DNA of 9,305 nt from Thermomicrobiales bacterium (GTDB lineage: Bacteria > Chloroflexota > Chloroflexia > Thermomicrobiales > UBA6265): positions 1 through 9,305 of the forward strand of contig JAICRA010000040.1 of assembly GCA_025937615.1 (NCBI GenBank), given 5' to 3'. Of this stretch, positions 1 through 7,421 are shown in pieces (the stretch's first letter is position 1; each line of letters begins with the position of its first letter). Position numbers and translations under genes: made by a program. The notes below the pieces were generated by a model. It searched no databases. It worked only from the letters and a program-made list of their open reading frames with translations, and was not told where the DNA came from.

Positions 1-1
1 C

Positions 2-1903
2 GTCTTCGCCTCGTTCCTCCTGTCGCTGTTGGTATTCCGGCAGATCAGTGCCACAGGGGAGCCGCTGCGGCAGGATCTCTACACTTGGATTCAATCGGGC
101 AGCTTCCACATCGGGATCAATCTCTTCGTCGATCAGTTGACCGCGGTGATGCTGATCGTGGTCACCAGCGTAGGATTTCTGGTCCACGTCTATTCCAAGG
201 GGTACATGCAGGGCGACCCGGGGTTCGCCCGCTTTTTCGCCTACCTCCCCTTCTTCGTCTTCTCCATGCTCATGCTGGTGCTGGCCGACAACTTTCTGCT
301 CCTCTTCTTCTTCTGGGAAGGGGTGGGACTGGCGTCTTACCTGCTGATCGGGTTCTGGTTCACTCGCCGCTCCGCCGCTGGCGCCGCGCAGAAGGCGTTC
401 ATCGTCAACCGTATCGGCGACCTGGCATTTGGACTGGGACTGATCTGGATCTTCTATCAATTCGGCACGCTTGACTTCGGCGAGGTCTTCGCTCAGGTGC
501 CGGCCGCGCCGGCGGCGGCCGTTACCGGCATCGCTCTCCTTCTCTTCGGCGGCGCGGCTGGGAAGAGCGCGCAGTTCCCGCTCCATGTCTGGCTGCCGGA
601 CGCGATGGAGGGTCCGACCCCGGTCTCGGCGCTGATCCACGCCGCGACGATGGTGACGGCCGGTATCTACCTGGTCGTGCGCACGCACACGTTCTACGAA
701 TCGGCGCCGACCGCGATGCTCGTTGTCGCCCTCATCGGCGCCTTCACCTCGTTCATGGCGGCGACTATTGCCGTGGCCCAGAACGACTTCAAGCGCGTCG
801 TTGCCTACTCGACGCTGTCGCAGCTCGGCTACATGGCGATGGGCGCGGGTGTCGGCGCCTTCATCCCGGCCATCTTCCACCTCGTCACCCACGCCTTCTT
901 CAAGGGCTGTCTCTTCCTGGGCGCCGGTAGCGTCATCCACGGCATGCACGAGGAGCAGAACATCCAGCGCATGGGCGGGCTACGCCGCTGGATGCCAGTG
1001 ACATTCTGGACGTTTGTCGCCGCGTCATTCGCCAACGCGGGAATGATTCCCTTCGCTGGGTTCTGGTCGAAGGACGAGATCCTCGTTGGGGCCTGGGTCA
1101 CGGATCTGATCCCAATCGGGCAGATACTGTCCATCGTCGGGCTGGTAACCGCTTTCTTCACCGCGTTCTACATGTTCCGGCTCGTCTTCCTGGTCTTCAC
1201 CGGTGAGCCGCGGTTCGACCCCCACGACATTCATCCGCATGAGTCGCCACCGTCGATGGCGGTCCCGCTGGTGCTACTGGCGATCCCGTCGGTGGCCTTG
1301 GGCTGGTTGATCGGCTGGCCTCCGGAAGCGGGGTCGATTCACACGTTCCTGGAGCCGGTGTTTCACGACGCGGAAGACACTGCCGAGGGGGATGAGGTCG
1401 CTTCGCTCTATATGCTGCAAGAGGAGACTGCCCCAGCCGGTGACGAGGAGGGCGACGCGGGGCATGGAGCCGGGACAGCTGCGGAAGAAGAGCATCATGT
1501 TCCGCAGCAGACGGTGGTTGCCTTCGGGGTCGCCTCGACGGTCATGGCGGTTGCTGGCATCGGGCTGGCGTACCTGATGTACTCCCGCCGCACCATGCCG
1601 GCTCTGGAAGAGCACGCATCTGCCCTCTATCTCTTCCTGCGCGACAAATGGCGGTGGGATGAGCTGTACAACGGCGCGATCGTGCGGCCGCTGAGCAATC
1701 TCGCCAACGCGCTCTGGCGGGTCGTCGATGTCCGCATCATCGACGCGGCGGTAAACGGGGTCGGTTTCGGCATTGGCGCGGTCAGCCAGCGCTTGCGCCA
1801 TGTCCAGACCGGACTAGTGACGAATTACGCGCTAGCCATCGCGCTCGGCATGGTCGTGCTCGTTGGGATCTATCTGGGGTTGTCGAGCACGCTATTCCGA
1901 TGA
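2..1903 (+). CDS. nuoL: NADH-quinone oxidoreductase subunit L, 5'-partial
   Basis: NuoL is the distal antiporter-like membrane subunit of respiratory complex I; it moves protons across the cytoplasmic membrane as NADH is oxidised by quinone. The frame is open back to the window edge, so the TTG at position 29 is an internal Leu codon and not the start. By comparison with E. coli NuoL about 35-40 N-terminal residues lie upstream. Counting the TTG codon as residue 1, family landmarks are FFFWEGVGLASYLL (Glu97, matching E. coli Glu144), NRIGDL (Asp131), GKSAQFPLHVWLPDAMEGPT (Lys179, matching Lys229), THAFFKG (Lys292) and AGFWSKDE (Lys348, matching Lys399). Residues 410-430 and 494-518 look like TM14 and TM15. 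Residues 528-590, including KWRWDELYNG, form the lateral amphipathic helix, followed by a last membrane helix at about 598-618. An acidic, His-containing linker occupies residues 446-491. The gene ends with TGA and is followed by an unusually long spacer before nuoM. Confidence 0.97.
   Translation, partial: VFASFLLSLLVFRQISATGEPLRQDLYTWIQSGSFHIGINLFVDQLTAVMLIVVTSVGFLVHVYSKGYMQGDPGFARFFAYLPFFVFSMLMLVLADNFLLLFFFWEGVGLASYLLIGFWFTRRSAAGAAQKAFIVNRIGDLAFGLGLIWIFYQFGTLDFGEVFAQVPAAPAAAVTGIALLLFGGAAGKSAQFPLHVWLPDAMEGPTPVSALIHAATMVTAGIYLVVRTHTFYESAPTAMLVVALIGAFTSFMAATIAVAQNDFKRVVAYSTLSQLGYMAMGAGVGAFIPAIFHLVTHAFFKGCLFLGAGSVIHGMHEEQNIQRMGGLRRWMPVTFWTFVAASFANAGMIPFAGFWSKDEILVGAWVTDLIPIGQILSIVGLVTAFFTAFYMFRLVFLVFTGEPRFDPHDIHPHESPPSMAVPLVLLAIPSVALGWLIGWPPEAGSIHTFLEPVFHDAEDTAEGDEVASLYMLQEETAPAGDEEGDAGHGAGTAAEEEHHVPQQTVVAFGVASTVMAVAGIGLAYLMYSRRTMPALEEHASALYLFLRDKWRWDELYNGAIVRPLSNLANALWRVVDVRIIDAAVNGVGFGIGAVSQRLRHVQTGLVTNYALAIALGMVVLVGIYLGLSSTLFR
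1367..1501 (+). other. Acidic, His-containing linker in NuoL
   Basis: This stretch encodes about 45 residues rich in Glu, Asp, Ala and Gly, ending in EEEHH, between predicted TM14 and TM15 of NuoL. It contains no hydrophobic segment and looks disordered. With the standard 16-helix NuoL topology this loop would face the periplasmic or outer side; that is inferred from E. coli topology. Related NuoL proteins often have a short His-rich linker here, so this may be an expanded version. Confidence 0.6.
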
Positions 1904-1906
1904 TTG

Positions 1907-1920
1907 AGGGGGTGCCCCCT
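1907..1920 (+). repeat. G/C palindrome after nuoL
   Basis: AGGGGGTGCCCCCT is a perfect 6-bp inverted repeat around TG, starting 3 nt past the nuoL stop codon. With a 4-nt loop it could form a 5-bp hairpin in RNA. No T-run follows, so it is not a classical intrinsic terminator; it could be a processing or stability element. The CCCCCT arm could instead pair with the second AGGGGG at 1947-1952. Confidence 0.55.
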
Positions 1921-2030
1921 TCGGCTCAGGTGGTGTCGCTTCGCTTAGGGGGTGAAGGAGGAAGGACGAGGTCATAGAGTAAGAGGTCAGGATGAAGAAC
2001 TACCTTCTTTGTCCTTGCGACTAACGACTC

Positions 2031-2070
2031 TACTTGCCGACTTGCCGTCTAACCGACTTGCCGTCTCGAA
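2031..2070 (+). repeat. Tandem imperfect octamer repeats
   Basis: Five consecutive 8-nt units can be read: TACTTGCC, GACTTGCC, GTCTAACC, GACTTGCC, GTCTCGAA. Within them the 14-mer CCGACTTGCCGTCT occurs exactly twice, at 2037-2050 and 2053-2066, giving a 16-nt period. More degenerate relatives (TTGCGACT, AACGACTC) precede it from about 2015. The array abuts the nuoM ribosome binding site. Its role is unknown; slippage-generated or dispersed-repeat debris is as plausible as a regulatory leader. Confidence 0.7.
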
Positions 2071-2074
2071 AGGA
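2068..2074 (+). promoter_or_regulatory. Ribosome binding site of nuoM
   Basis: GAAAGGA lies 5 nt before the GTG at 2080. It decides the start: the frame is closed by TAA at 2050-2052, and the alternative ATG at 2107 has no purine-rich element in front of it. Confidence 0.75.
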
Positions 2075-2079
2075 CCCGA

Positions 2080-3834
2080 GTGGAGAGCTTTCCGTATCTC
2101 AGCGTGATGACCTTCCTCCCCATGGTGGGAGCGCTGGTGATTTTCTTCATCCCGCACATTACCCAGCAGGCGGCGCGCTCGATCGCGCTCATCACCGCGC
2201 TCGGGTCGCTCCTGATCTCCATCGTCGTCCTGGCTGGCTTTGATCCACAGGCACCTTTCCAGGCCGGCGCGCCCGTTCCCTTCCAGGAGCGGATCGAGTG
2301 GGGGCGCGAGGTCGGCGCCTCCTATTTCCTCGGCATCGACGGTGTCGCGGTGTTGCTGCTGGTGCTTACAACACTGATCTCCGTGGTCTCCATCATCTGG
2401 TCGTGGGATACCGTCAACACCCGGGTGCGCGAGTACTACATCGCTATCCTGCTTCTCGAGACCGGGATGCTGGGAGTCTTCGTAGCCCTCGACATGTTCC
2501 TCTTCTACATCTTCTGGGAGTTGATGCTGATCCCGATGGCGCTGCTGATCGGGATCTGGGGCAGCACGAACCGGGTCTACGCCGCGGTAAAGTTCTTTCT
2601 CTACACGCTCTTTGGCTCGCTGCTGATGCTGGTCGGCATCGTCGCCACCTACTGGGCGTACTACCAGCAGACCGGCATCCTCACCCTCGATGTCTTGCAA
2701 CTGACGCAGGGTGAGTATGGCCGCACGTTCCAGATCCTGGTCTTCCTGACGTTTTTCTTCGCCTTCGCGGTGAAAGTGCCGCTCTTCCCATTCCACACCT
2801 GGCTGCCGGATGCCCACGTCGAGGCGCCAACCGCGGCGTCGGTGATCCTGGCGGCGGTCATGCTGAAGATGGGCGGCTATGGATTCCTTCGCTTCAACCT
2901 GCCGCTCTTCCCAGAGGGCACCCGTTTCTGGCAACCATGGGTGATCGCCCTGTCGGTGATCGCCATCCTCTACGGGGCGCTGGTCGCACTCGTCCAACCC
3001 GATATGAAGAAGCTGATCGCCTATTCATCGGTCAGCCACATGGCCTTCGTCACGCTGGGCATCTTCGTTCTCAATATCCAGGGTCTGGACGGGGCGATGC
3101 TGGTCATGCTGGCCCATGGCTTCAACACCGGCGCTCTCTTCCTCCTCGTCGGCGTCATCTACGAGCGGGCGCACACCCGGTTGATCGCGAACTTCAGTGG
3201 TCTCGCGGCGGTCTTGCCGATGTGGGCGGGCTTCTTCGTCCTCTTCATGCTCGCCTCGATCGGGTTACCGGGGCTCTCCGGGTTTCCCGGGGAGTTCCTG
3301 GCAGCGCTTGGGGCCTGGAACTACAACCCCTGGGTGGCGGTGCCGACCTTCGCCGTCGTCATTTTCGCGGCCTGGTACATGATGTGGTTGACGCAGCGAG
3401 TGGTCTGGGGACGGCCGAAAGGTGTATTGCCCGACGCGCATGATGGGGCACTGACTCCGACCGAGGCGGCGCTGCTCGCGGCGAGCGCCCACGCCGGCCA
3501 TGGTCATGGCGGGGGGCACGGGTATGGATCCCCGGAGCTGGTACCGCGCGTCTCCGGCGGCTCGCAGGAGCACTCACCGGACGCCCCGAATCCTTCCGAG
3601 GCCCCGGCCATCCATGCCACTGACGTCCAAGACCACGAGCATGGCTGGCACACTGGGGCCGCCAGCGAGGTTCCGGGCGAAGAGCGTCAAATCTGGCCCG
3701 ATCTCAGCGCCAAAGAAGTGCTGACGCTGCTCCCGCTGGCTGTGTTGACCATCTATCTCGGTGTCTACCCGCAGGTGGTATTGACTATTGTCGAGCCGGC
3801 GTTGGAGCGAATTCTGGCCCTGGTGACGCCGTGA
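2080..3834 (+). CDS. nuoM: NADH-quinone oxidoreductase subunit M
   Basis: NuoM is the second antiporter-like proton-pumping subunit of the complex I membrane arm, placed between NuoL and NuoN in the complex. The start is GTG. All key buried charges are present: Glu147 in FYIFWELMLIPM (E. coli Glu144), Lys232 in FAVKVPLFPFHTWLPDAHVE (Lys234), Lys263 in VMLKMGGYG (Lys265) and Glu405 in GFPGEFL (Glu407). The near-identical numbering supports the chosen start. The protein is hydrophobic throughout, with about 14 membrane helices. It is 584 residues long against about 509 in E. coli. The extra length is a hydrophilic His-rich segment at about residues 450-540, before the final helix (LLPLAVLTIYLGVYPQVV). 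nuoN follows after 10 nt, so the two genes are surely cotranscribed. Confidence 0.97.
   Translation: MESFPYLSVMTFLPMVGALVIFFIPHITQQAARSIALITALGSLLISIVVLAGFDPQAPFQAGAPVPFQERIEWGREVGASYFLGIDGVAVLLLVLTTLISVVSIIWSWDTVNTRVREYYIAILLLETGMLGVFVALDMFLFYIFWELMLIPMALLIGIWGSTNRVYAAVKFFLYTLFGSLLMLVGIVATYWAYYQQTGILTLDVLQLTQGEYGRTFQILVFLTFFFAFAVKVPLFPFHTWLPDAHVEAPTAASVILAAVMLKMGGYGFLRFNLPLFPEGTRFWQPWVIALSVIAILYGALVALVQPDMKKLIAYSSVSHMAFVTLGIFVLNIQGLDGAMLVMLAHGFNTGALFLLVGVIYERAHTRLIANFSGLAAVLPMWAGFFVLFMLASIGLPGLSGFPGEFLAALGAWNYNPWVAVPTFAVVIFAAWYMMWLTQRVVWGRPKGVLPDAHDGALTPTEAALLAASAHAGHGHGGGHGYGSPELVPRVSGGSQEHSPDAPNPSEAPAIHATDVQDHEHGWHTGAASEVPGEERQIWPDLSAKEVLTLLPLAVLTIYLGVYPQVVLTIVEPALERILALVTP
3427..3696 (+). 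other. His-rich insertion in NuoM
   Basis: About 90 hydrophilic residues sit between the penultimate and last membrane helices of NuoM. They include HAGHGHGGGHG (residues 471-481) and HEHGWH (519-524), with ten His in residues 454-524 and many Pro, Gly, Ser and acidic residues. No known domain is recognisable. Under E. coli NuoM topology (14 helices, N terminus outside) this TM13-TM14 loop would be cytoplasmic. Metal binding or proton buffering is speculative. Confidence 0.75.
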
Positions 3835-3840
3835 GGGAAG
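3833..3840 (+). promoter_or_regulatory. Ribosome binding site of nuoN
   Basis: GAGGGAAG overlaps the nuoM TGA stop codon and lies 4 nt before the nuoN ATG at 3845, which fits coupled translation of nuoM and nuoN. Confidence 0.8.
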
Positions 3841-3844
3841 ACTA

Positions 3845-5407
3845 ATGCTCGTCGATTTGTCACGAGGCTTGCCGGGGCCAGATTGGAGCCTCACCTACCC
3901 ACAACTGATTGTCTTCGGGCTGGCGCTCCTGCTCATGGTGCTGGACGCGTTCGTGCCGCGGCGCCATCACTACGTTCTGCTCACCGGTGTGTCTCTGATC
4001 GGGTACGGCTTCGCGGCAGTCGCGCTCTGGACCCAGGACGGCCGGAACGAGGCGACCTTCTGGTGGTCATTCCGGGCGGACGGGCTCTCGGTCTTCCTGT
4101 CACTGGTGATCCTCATCTCAGCGGTGCTGAGCGTCGTCACTGCGGCGTCCTACGTCGATCAGCTCGAAGGGCATCTGCCGATTGGCGAGTTCTACGTGCT
4201 GCTCGCCTTCGCCATCCTTGGCGCCATGCTCGTCGGCACCGCCGGCGATCTGGTCATAATCTTCGTCGCCATCGAGCTCTCGTCCCTGTCCACCTATATC
4301 CTCACCGCCTTCGCCAAGCGACGTCTGACCGCCCTCGAGGGCGGTATGAAGTACTTCCTGCTTGGCATCTTCGCCTCCGCCATCCTGGTCTATGGCATGA
4401 CCTGGGTCTATGGCCTGACCGGCACCACGAACCTCGACGGCATCGCCATCGCTATGCAGAACAACGTCACCGGGGAGACGTATCTCGATCCGGCGTTGGT
4501 GTTGGCGCTTCTCCTGGTCATCGTCGGGCTCGGCTTCAAGATGGCGGCTGTCCCCTTCCACTTCTGGACGCCCGACGCCTACGACGGTGCGGCGACCCCG
4601 GTGACGGCGTTCATGTCGGTCGTGCCGAAGGTCGCGGCGTTCGCCGCGACGATCCGGATCCTGGTGCAGGCTCTCGGCCCACTGCGCGACGACTGGGTGA
4701 ATGTCATCGCGGTGCTGGCTCTGGTGACGATGGCCTTCGGCAACATCGTGGCCATTGCGCAACGTAATGTGAAGCGGATGCTCGCCTACTCCTCGATCGC
4801 GCACACCGGCTACATGATGGTTGGTCTGGCCGCCTATCGATCCACCGGCGGATTCCTGACCCCGGGTGCAACGCCGACGACTGGCGACAATGGCATCACC
4901 AGCCTGCTCATGTACCTGCTCGCCTACGCGGTGATGAACATTGGCGCGTTCGCGGTGGTGACCTGGGTGCAGCATCGCGGGCGGGGCATGGATCTGGATG
5001 ACTACAACGGGCTGGCCGCCAGAGAGCCGTTGGCGGCGGCGGCGCTGACCGTCTTCCTCATCTCCCTGATGGGTATCCCGCCGACGATCGGCTTCTACGC
5101 GAAATACCAGGTGATCGTGGCGGCGATCGAGATCGGCACGATCGGCCTGGTCCTGGCCCTGGCCATCGTCGTCCTCTCGGCCGTGAGCGCCTTTTACTAC
5201 CTGCGGGTGGTGGCGGCGATGTACTTCAATGCGCCGGAGCGCGAATTTCGACCGGCGAAGACCGGTTTGCTCAACGTCGGCATCGGCGCGATGGCCGTTA
5301 CCTCGTTGCTGGGCGGCATCGTCTTCTCCGGCATCATCGTCGAGCTCGCGGATCGCTGGTATCGCGCGTTGACGGTCATGCTGGCCTACGCCGGGATGGG
5401 CGGCTGA
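3845..5407 (+). CDS. nuoN: NADH-quinone oxidoreductase subunit N
   Basis: NuoN is the third antiporter-like subunit of the complex I membrane arm, nearest the quinone module. The 520-residue product is hydrophobic, with about 14 membrane helices. Essential charges are visible: Glu144 in VAIELSSLSTYIL (E. coli Glu133), Lys232 in GFKMAAVPFHFWTPDAYDGA (Lys217), Lys262 in VPKVAAF (Lys247) and Lys420 in GFYAKYQV (Lys395). The motif RNVKRMLAYSSIAHTGYM at 308-324 is typical of the family. A Gly/Thr/Pro-rich loop lies at about 332-350. The start is ATG with a good ribosome binding site, and spacing to nuoM is 10 nt. It is the last gene of the operon on this strand here; the next gene is convergent. 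Confidence 0.97.
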   Translation: MLVDLSRGLPGPDWSLTYPQLIVFGLALLLMVLDAFVPRRHHYVLLTGVSLIGYGFAAVALWTQDGRNEATFWWSFRADGLSVFLSLVILISAVLSVVTAASYVDQLEGHLPIGEFYVLLAFAILGAMLVGTAGDLVIIFVAIELSSLSTYILTAFAKRRLTALEGGMKYFLLGIFASAILVYGMTWVYGLTGTTNLDGIAIAMQNNVTGETYLDPALVLALLLVIVGLGFKMAAVPFHFWTPDAYDGAATPVTAFMSVVPKVAAFAATIRILVQALGPLRDDWVNVIAVLALVTMAFGNIVAIAQRNVKRMLAYSSIAHTGYMMVGLAAYRSTGGFLTPGATPTTGDNGITSLLMYLLAYAVMNIGAFAVVTWVQHRGRGMDLDDYNGLAAREPLAAAALTVFLISLMGIPPTIGFYAKYQVIVAAIEIGTIGLVLALAIVVLSAVSAFYYLRVVAAMYFNAPEREFRPAKTGLLNVGIGAMAVTSLLGGIVFSGIIVELADRWYRALTVMLAYAGMGG

Positions 5408-5481
5408 GCAGATACTGCGGCCCAGGTACGCACCTCGTCTCACCGCCACAGCGAGCGGCAATCCCCGTCGAGAACGGTTGG
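5408..5481. other. Convergent nuoN/kinase intergenic gap
   Basis: These 74 nt separate the converging ends of nuoN and the histidine kinase. Only short stems are visible, such as GCAG-ATA-CTGC at 5408-5418 and an AGGT/ACCT pair nearby. None is followed by a T-run on either strand, so no intrinsic terminator can be called. Confidence 0.6.
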
Positions 5482-7353
5482 TTAGTCGGAGTTGCCGGCA
5501 CCTGATGCCTCGACCGGCACGGGTGAGGTGTGATCGGGCATTGCCTCACCGACGTTGAGCGGGAGCCGGACGGTGACGATCGTGCCTTTGCCTTCGGTGC
5601 TGTCGATGGCGATCGTGCCACCGTGCTGGGCCACGATCCGTTGGCTTCCCCACAACCCGAGCCCACTGCCCGCAATCCGACCGGCCACGTTGCCGCCGCG
5701 ACGGAAGCGCTCAAAGATATGGGGCAAGTCCTCAGCTGGGATGCCGACACCTTGATCCGTGATGGAGAGCACCGCGACCGGACCGCCGGGCGTCTCCTCG
5801 CGGTCGACCCGCACCACAACCGTGCTCCCGGCCGGGCTGTATTTGACGGCGTTGGCGATCAAATTCTCCAGCACGCGCGTCAATCGGTCGGCATCCCACA
5901 GTCCGACCAACTCAGCGGCGCCAGTCTCCAGGTGGAGCGGGTGCCCAGCAGCAGCGGCCTGCGACTCCCTGATGCTGGCCTCTGCCAGTTCGACGAGATC
6001 GATTGCGGTTCGTCTGAGATCTAAGGGCCGTTGTGCCTCGAGGCGTGCGGCATCGGTGAGCTCGGCGATCAGGCGGGTGGCCCGATCCGTAGCGCCCTCG
6101 ATCGCGCTAAGCCCCGTCTCCAGGGTTGCCAGATCGGCGCGACCTTGTCGCGCTCGACGTCGCAGCAGCTGTGCCTGGCCCTTCACCGTCGTCAGCGGGT
6201 TCCCCAGGTCGTGGGCCACGGCGTCGAGGAAGGCCTCCTTTTCGGCTTCTGCCCGTCCCCGCGCGGCCAGTTCATGTTGCGCCTGCTGGTACAGGCGCGC
6301 ATTCTCGACGGCCACCGCCGCCTGGGCGGCGAGGCCGACGGCAAAGCGCTCTGCCCGCTCATCGAAGATATCTGGCTCCGGGTGACCGAAGAAGAGCCCT
6401 CCCAGCACCTCACCGGCGCGCGCGATGACGGGCACGGCAAGATAGCTGACAACCGGCAAGTGGCCAGCCGGCATACCGAAGTACGGCGGATTCTGGCCGA
6501 AACGCTCATCCTGGCGAACGTCGCTAGTGCGGACTACACCTTCACCGCGGAAGGTCGGCCCGAAAAGCGCGGTATTTCGCGGCAATGGAAACTGTGCAAA
6601 GGCTTCCCGGGGAACACCGGCGATCCCGTAGAGGGTGTAGTACTCGCCGCGTGCGTCGAGCGCGTTATAGAAAAAGGCGCCGAAGCGGGCGCCGGTGAGT
6701 GCAGTCGCGGCATCCGTCACGGCCTGAACCAGCGTTGCCAGATCGAGCTCGGCAGTCAGCAGCCGTCCGACGTGGTTGATGATCTCGAGTGTGGCGCCTT
6801 CCTCTCGCAATGTCGCTGTGCTGGCCTGCATTGCCGCGGTCCTGGCCCGCAGTTCCACCTCGGTCATAGCCGCCGCGGCCAGATCCTGAAGTGTCTGCAG
6901 GTCCTCCGATGTCCAGGTGCGCGGCCGATCGTCGAAAGCACAGAAGGCGCCAATTGCCTGCCCATCCGTTGTCAGGAGAGGAACTCCGGCGTAACCGGCT
7001 ACGCCTAGCTCGCGCACACCGGGGTTGTCATAGAACCGGGGATCGACGCGGGCATCGGCAACGAGAAGCGGTTCGCCGCTGGCGACCGTGTAAGGACATA
7101 AGCCGTAGGTCACGGGCAGTCCGGACGTGGCCCAGGGTTCAGGGAGTCCCACGCTGCTCTTGCAGAACTGGACCTCGGCGGTGGTGACGGTGACGAGAGC
7201 ACCCTGCACGCCAAGCACCCGGGTTGCCAGCCGGGTGAGGCGATCGAAGGCCTCCTCGCGTGGCGTTCCGAGCAGACCGAGCCGAGCGACAGCCGCGAGC
7301 CGGTCAGGGCTATCGAGCCGGGATCGAACGGTCTGAGGAAGGGCGGTAGACAT
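5482..7353 (-). CDS. Soluble GAF-GAF sensor histidine kinase
   Basis: This is a 623-residue two-component sensor kinase without any membrane segment or signal peptide, so it should act in the cytoplasm. The first GAF domain (about 35-168) contains QFCKSSVGLPEPW and YAGVPLLTTDGQAIGAFCAF. The second GAF domain spans about 202-354. A short helical linker leads to HisKA (about 373-440) with His381 in FLDAVAHDLGNPL as the phosphorylation site. HATPase_c (about 485-597) has the N box NLIANAVKYS (Asn497, Asn501), G1 DQGVGIP (Asp533), F box IFERF and G2 GSGLGL, so the catalytic core looks intact. The ligand is unknown; GAF1 has cysteines 64, 86 and 138. The start ATG has no strong ribosome binding site, but the N terminus fits the family. 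No response regulator adjoins it; the upstream same-strand gene carries only a degenerate receiver. Confidence 0.93.
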   Translation of the reverse strand: MSTALPQTVRSRLDSPDRLAAVARLGLLGTPREEAFDRLTRLATRVLGVQGALVTVTTAEVQFCKSSVGLPEPWATSGLPVTYGLCPYTVASGEPLLVADARVDPRFYDNPGVRELGVAGYAGVPLLTTDGQAIGAFCAFDDRPRTWTSEDLQTLQDLAAAAMTEVELRARTAAMQASTATLREEGATLEIINHVGRLLTAELDLATLVQAVTDAATALTGARFGAFFYNALDARGEYYTLYGIAGVPREAFAQFPLPRNTALFGPTFRGEGVVRTSDVRQDERFGQNPPYFGMPAGHLPVVSYLAVPVIARAGEVLGGLFFGHPEPDIFDERAERFAVGLAAQAAVAVENARLYQQAQHELAARGRAEAEKEAFLDAVAHDLGNPLTTVKGQAQLLRRRARQGRADLATLETGLSAIEGATDRATRLIAELTDAARLEAQRPLDLRRTAIDLVELAEASIRESQAAAAGHPLHLETGAAELVGLWDADRLTRVLENLIANAVKYSPAGSTVVVRVDREETPGGPVAVLSITDQGVGIPAEDLPHIFERFRRGGNVAGRIAGSGLGLWGSQRIVAQHGGTIAIDSTEGKGTIVTVRLPLNVGEAMPDHTSPVPVEASGAGNSD

Positions 7354-7374
7354 CGTGCAAGCGTCTGCCTGTAT

Positions 7375-7421
7375 GTACGGAAGACTGATCAGAATCGATG
7401 ATACCCCCTATTCACGTACGG
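7375..7421 (-). promoter_or_regulatory. Possible kinase promoter/operator region
   Basis: Upstream of the kinase, this AT-richer segment contains TATCAT on the minus strand (plus positions 7398-7403), resembling a -10 box, but no convincing -35 at 16-18 nt. It also holds the palindromes TGATCA (7386-7391) and ATCGAT (7394-7399). A GTACGG direct repeat (7375-7380 and 7416-7421, plus-strand reading) brackets the TATCAT at a 41-nt spacing. This is suggestive only. Confidence 0.25.

Larger units (their letters stand above)
1904..2079 (+). other. Long repeat-rich nuoL-nuoM spacer
   Basis: These 176 nt between the nuoL stop and the nuoM start hold no credible gene. In order they contain a G/C palindrome just after the nuoL stop, a second AGGGGGTG copy at 1947-1954, a purine-rich tract (about 1954-2000), a short pyrimidine tract (2001-2014), and a tandem octamer array (2031-2070) that runs into the nuoM ribosome binding site. 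An in-frame TAA at 2050-2052 closes the nuoM frame upstream. Composition and low-complexity repetition differ clearly from the neighbouring coding sequence. Confidence 0.8.

Noticed and set aside
29..31. TTG as the start codon of nuoL
   Set aside because: The frame is open to the window edge with hydrophobic residues before it, and the first membrane helix of NuoL would be missing; it is an internal Leu codon.
1907..1920. Intrinsic terminator after nuoL
   Set aside because: The palindrome is followed by TCGGCTC, not a T-run, and nuoM and nuoN should be part of the same transcript.
1987..2997. 336-codon open frame on the minus strand opposite nuoM
   Set aside because: Composition is dominated by Asp, Gln, Arg and Glu, as expected for a shadow of hydrophobic coding sequence; nuoM is unambiguous.
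4118..5461. 447-codon open frame on the minus strand opposite nuoN
   Set aside because: Its product is Arg/Asp/His/Gln-rich low-complexity sequence typical of the antisense of a GC-rich membrane gene, with no family resemblance.
6031..7008. 325-codon open frame on the plus strand opposite the kinase
   Set aside because: The kinase frame has complete catalytic motifs; this frame has no recognisable domain and no ribosome binding site.
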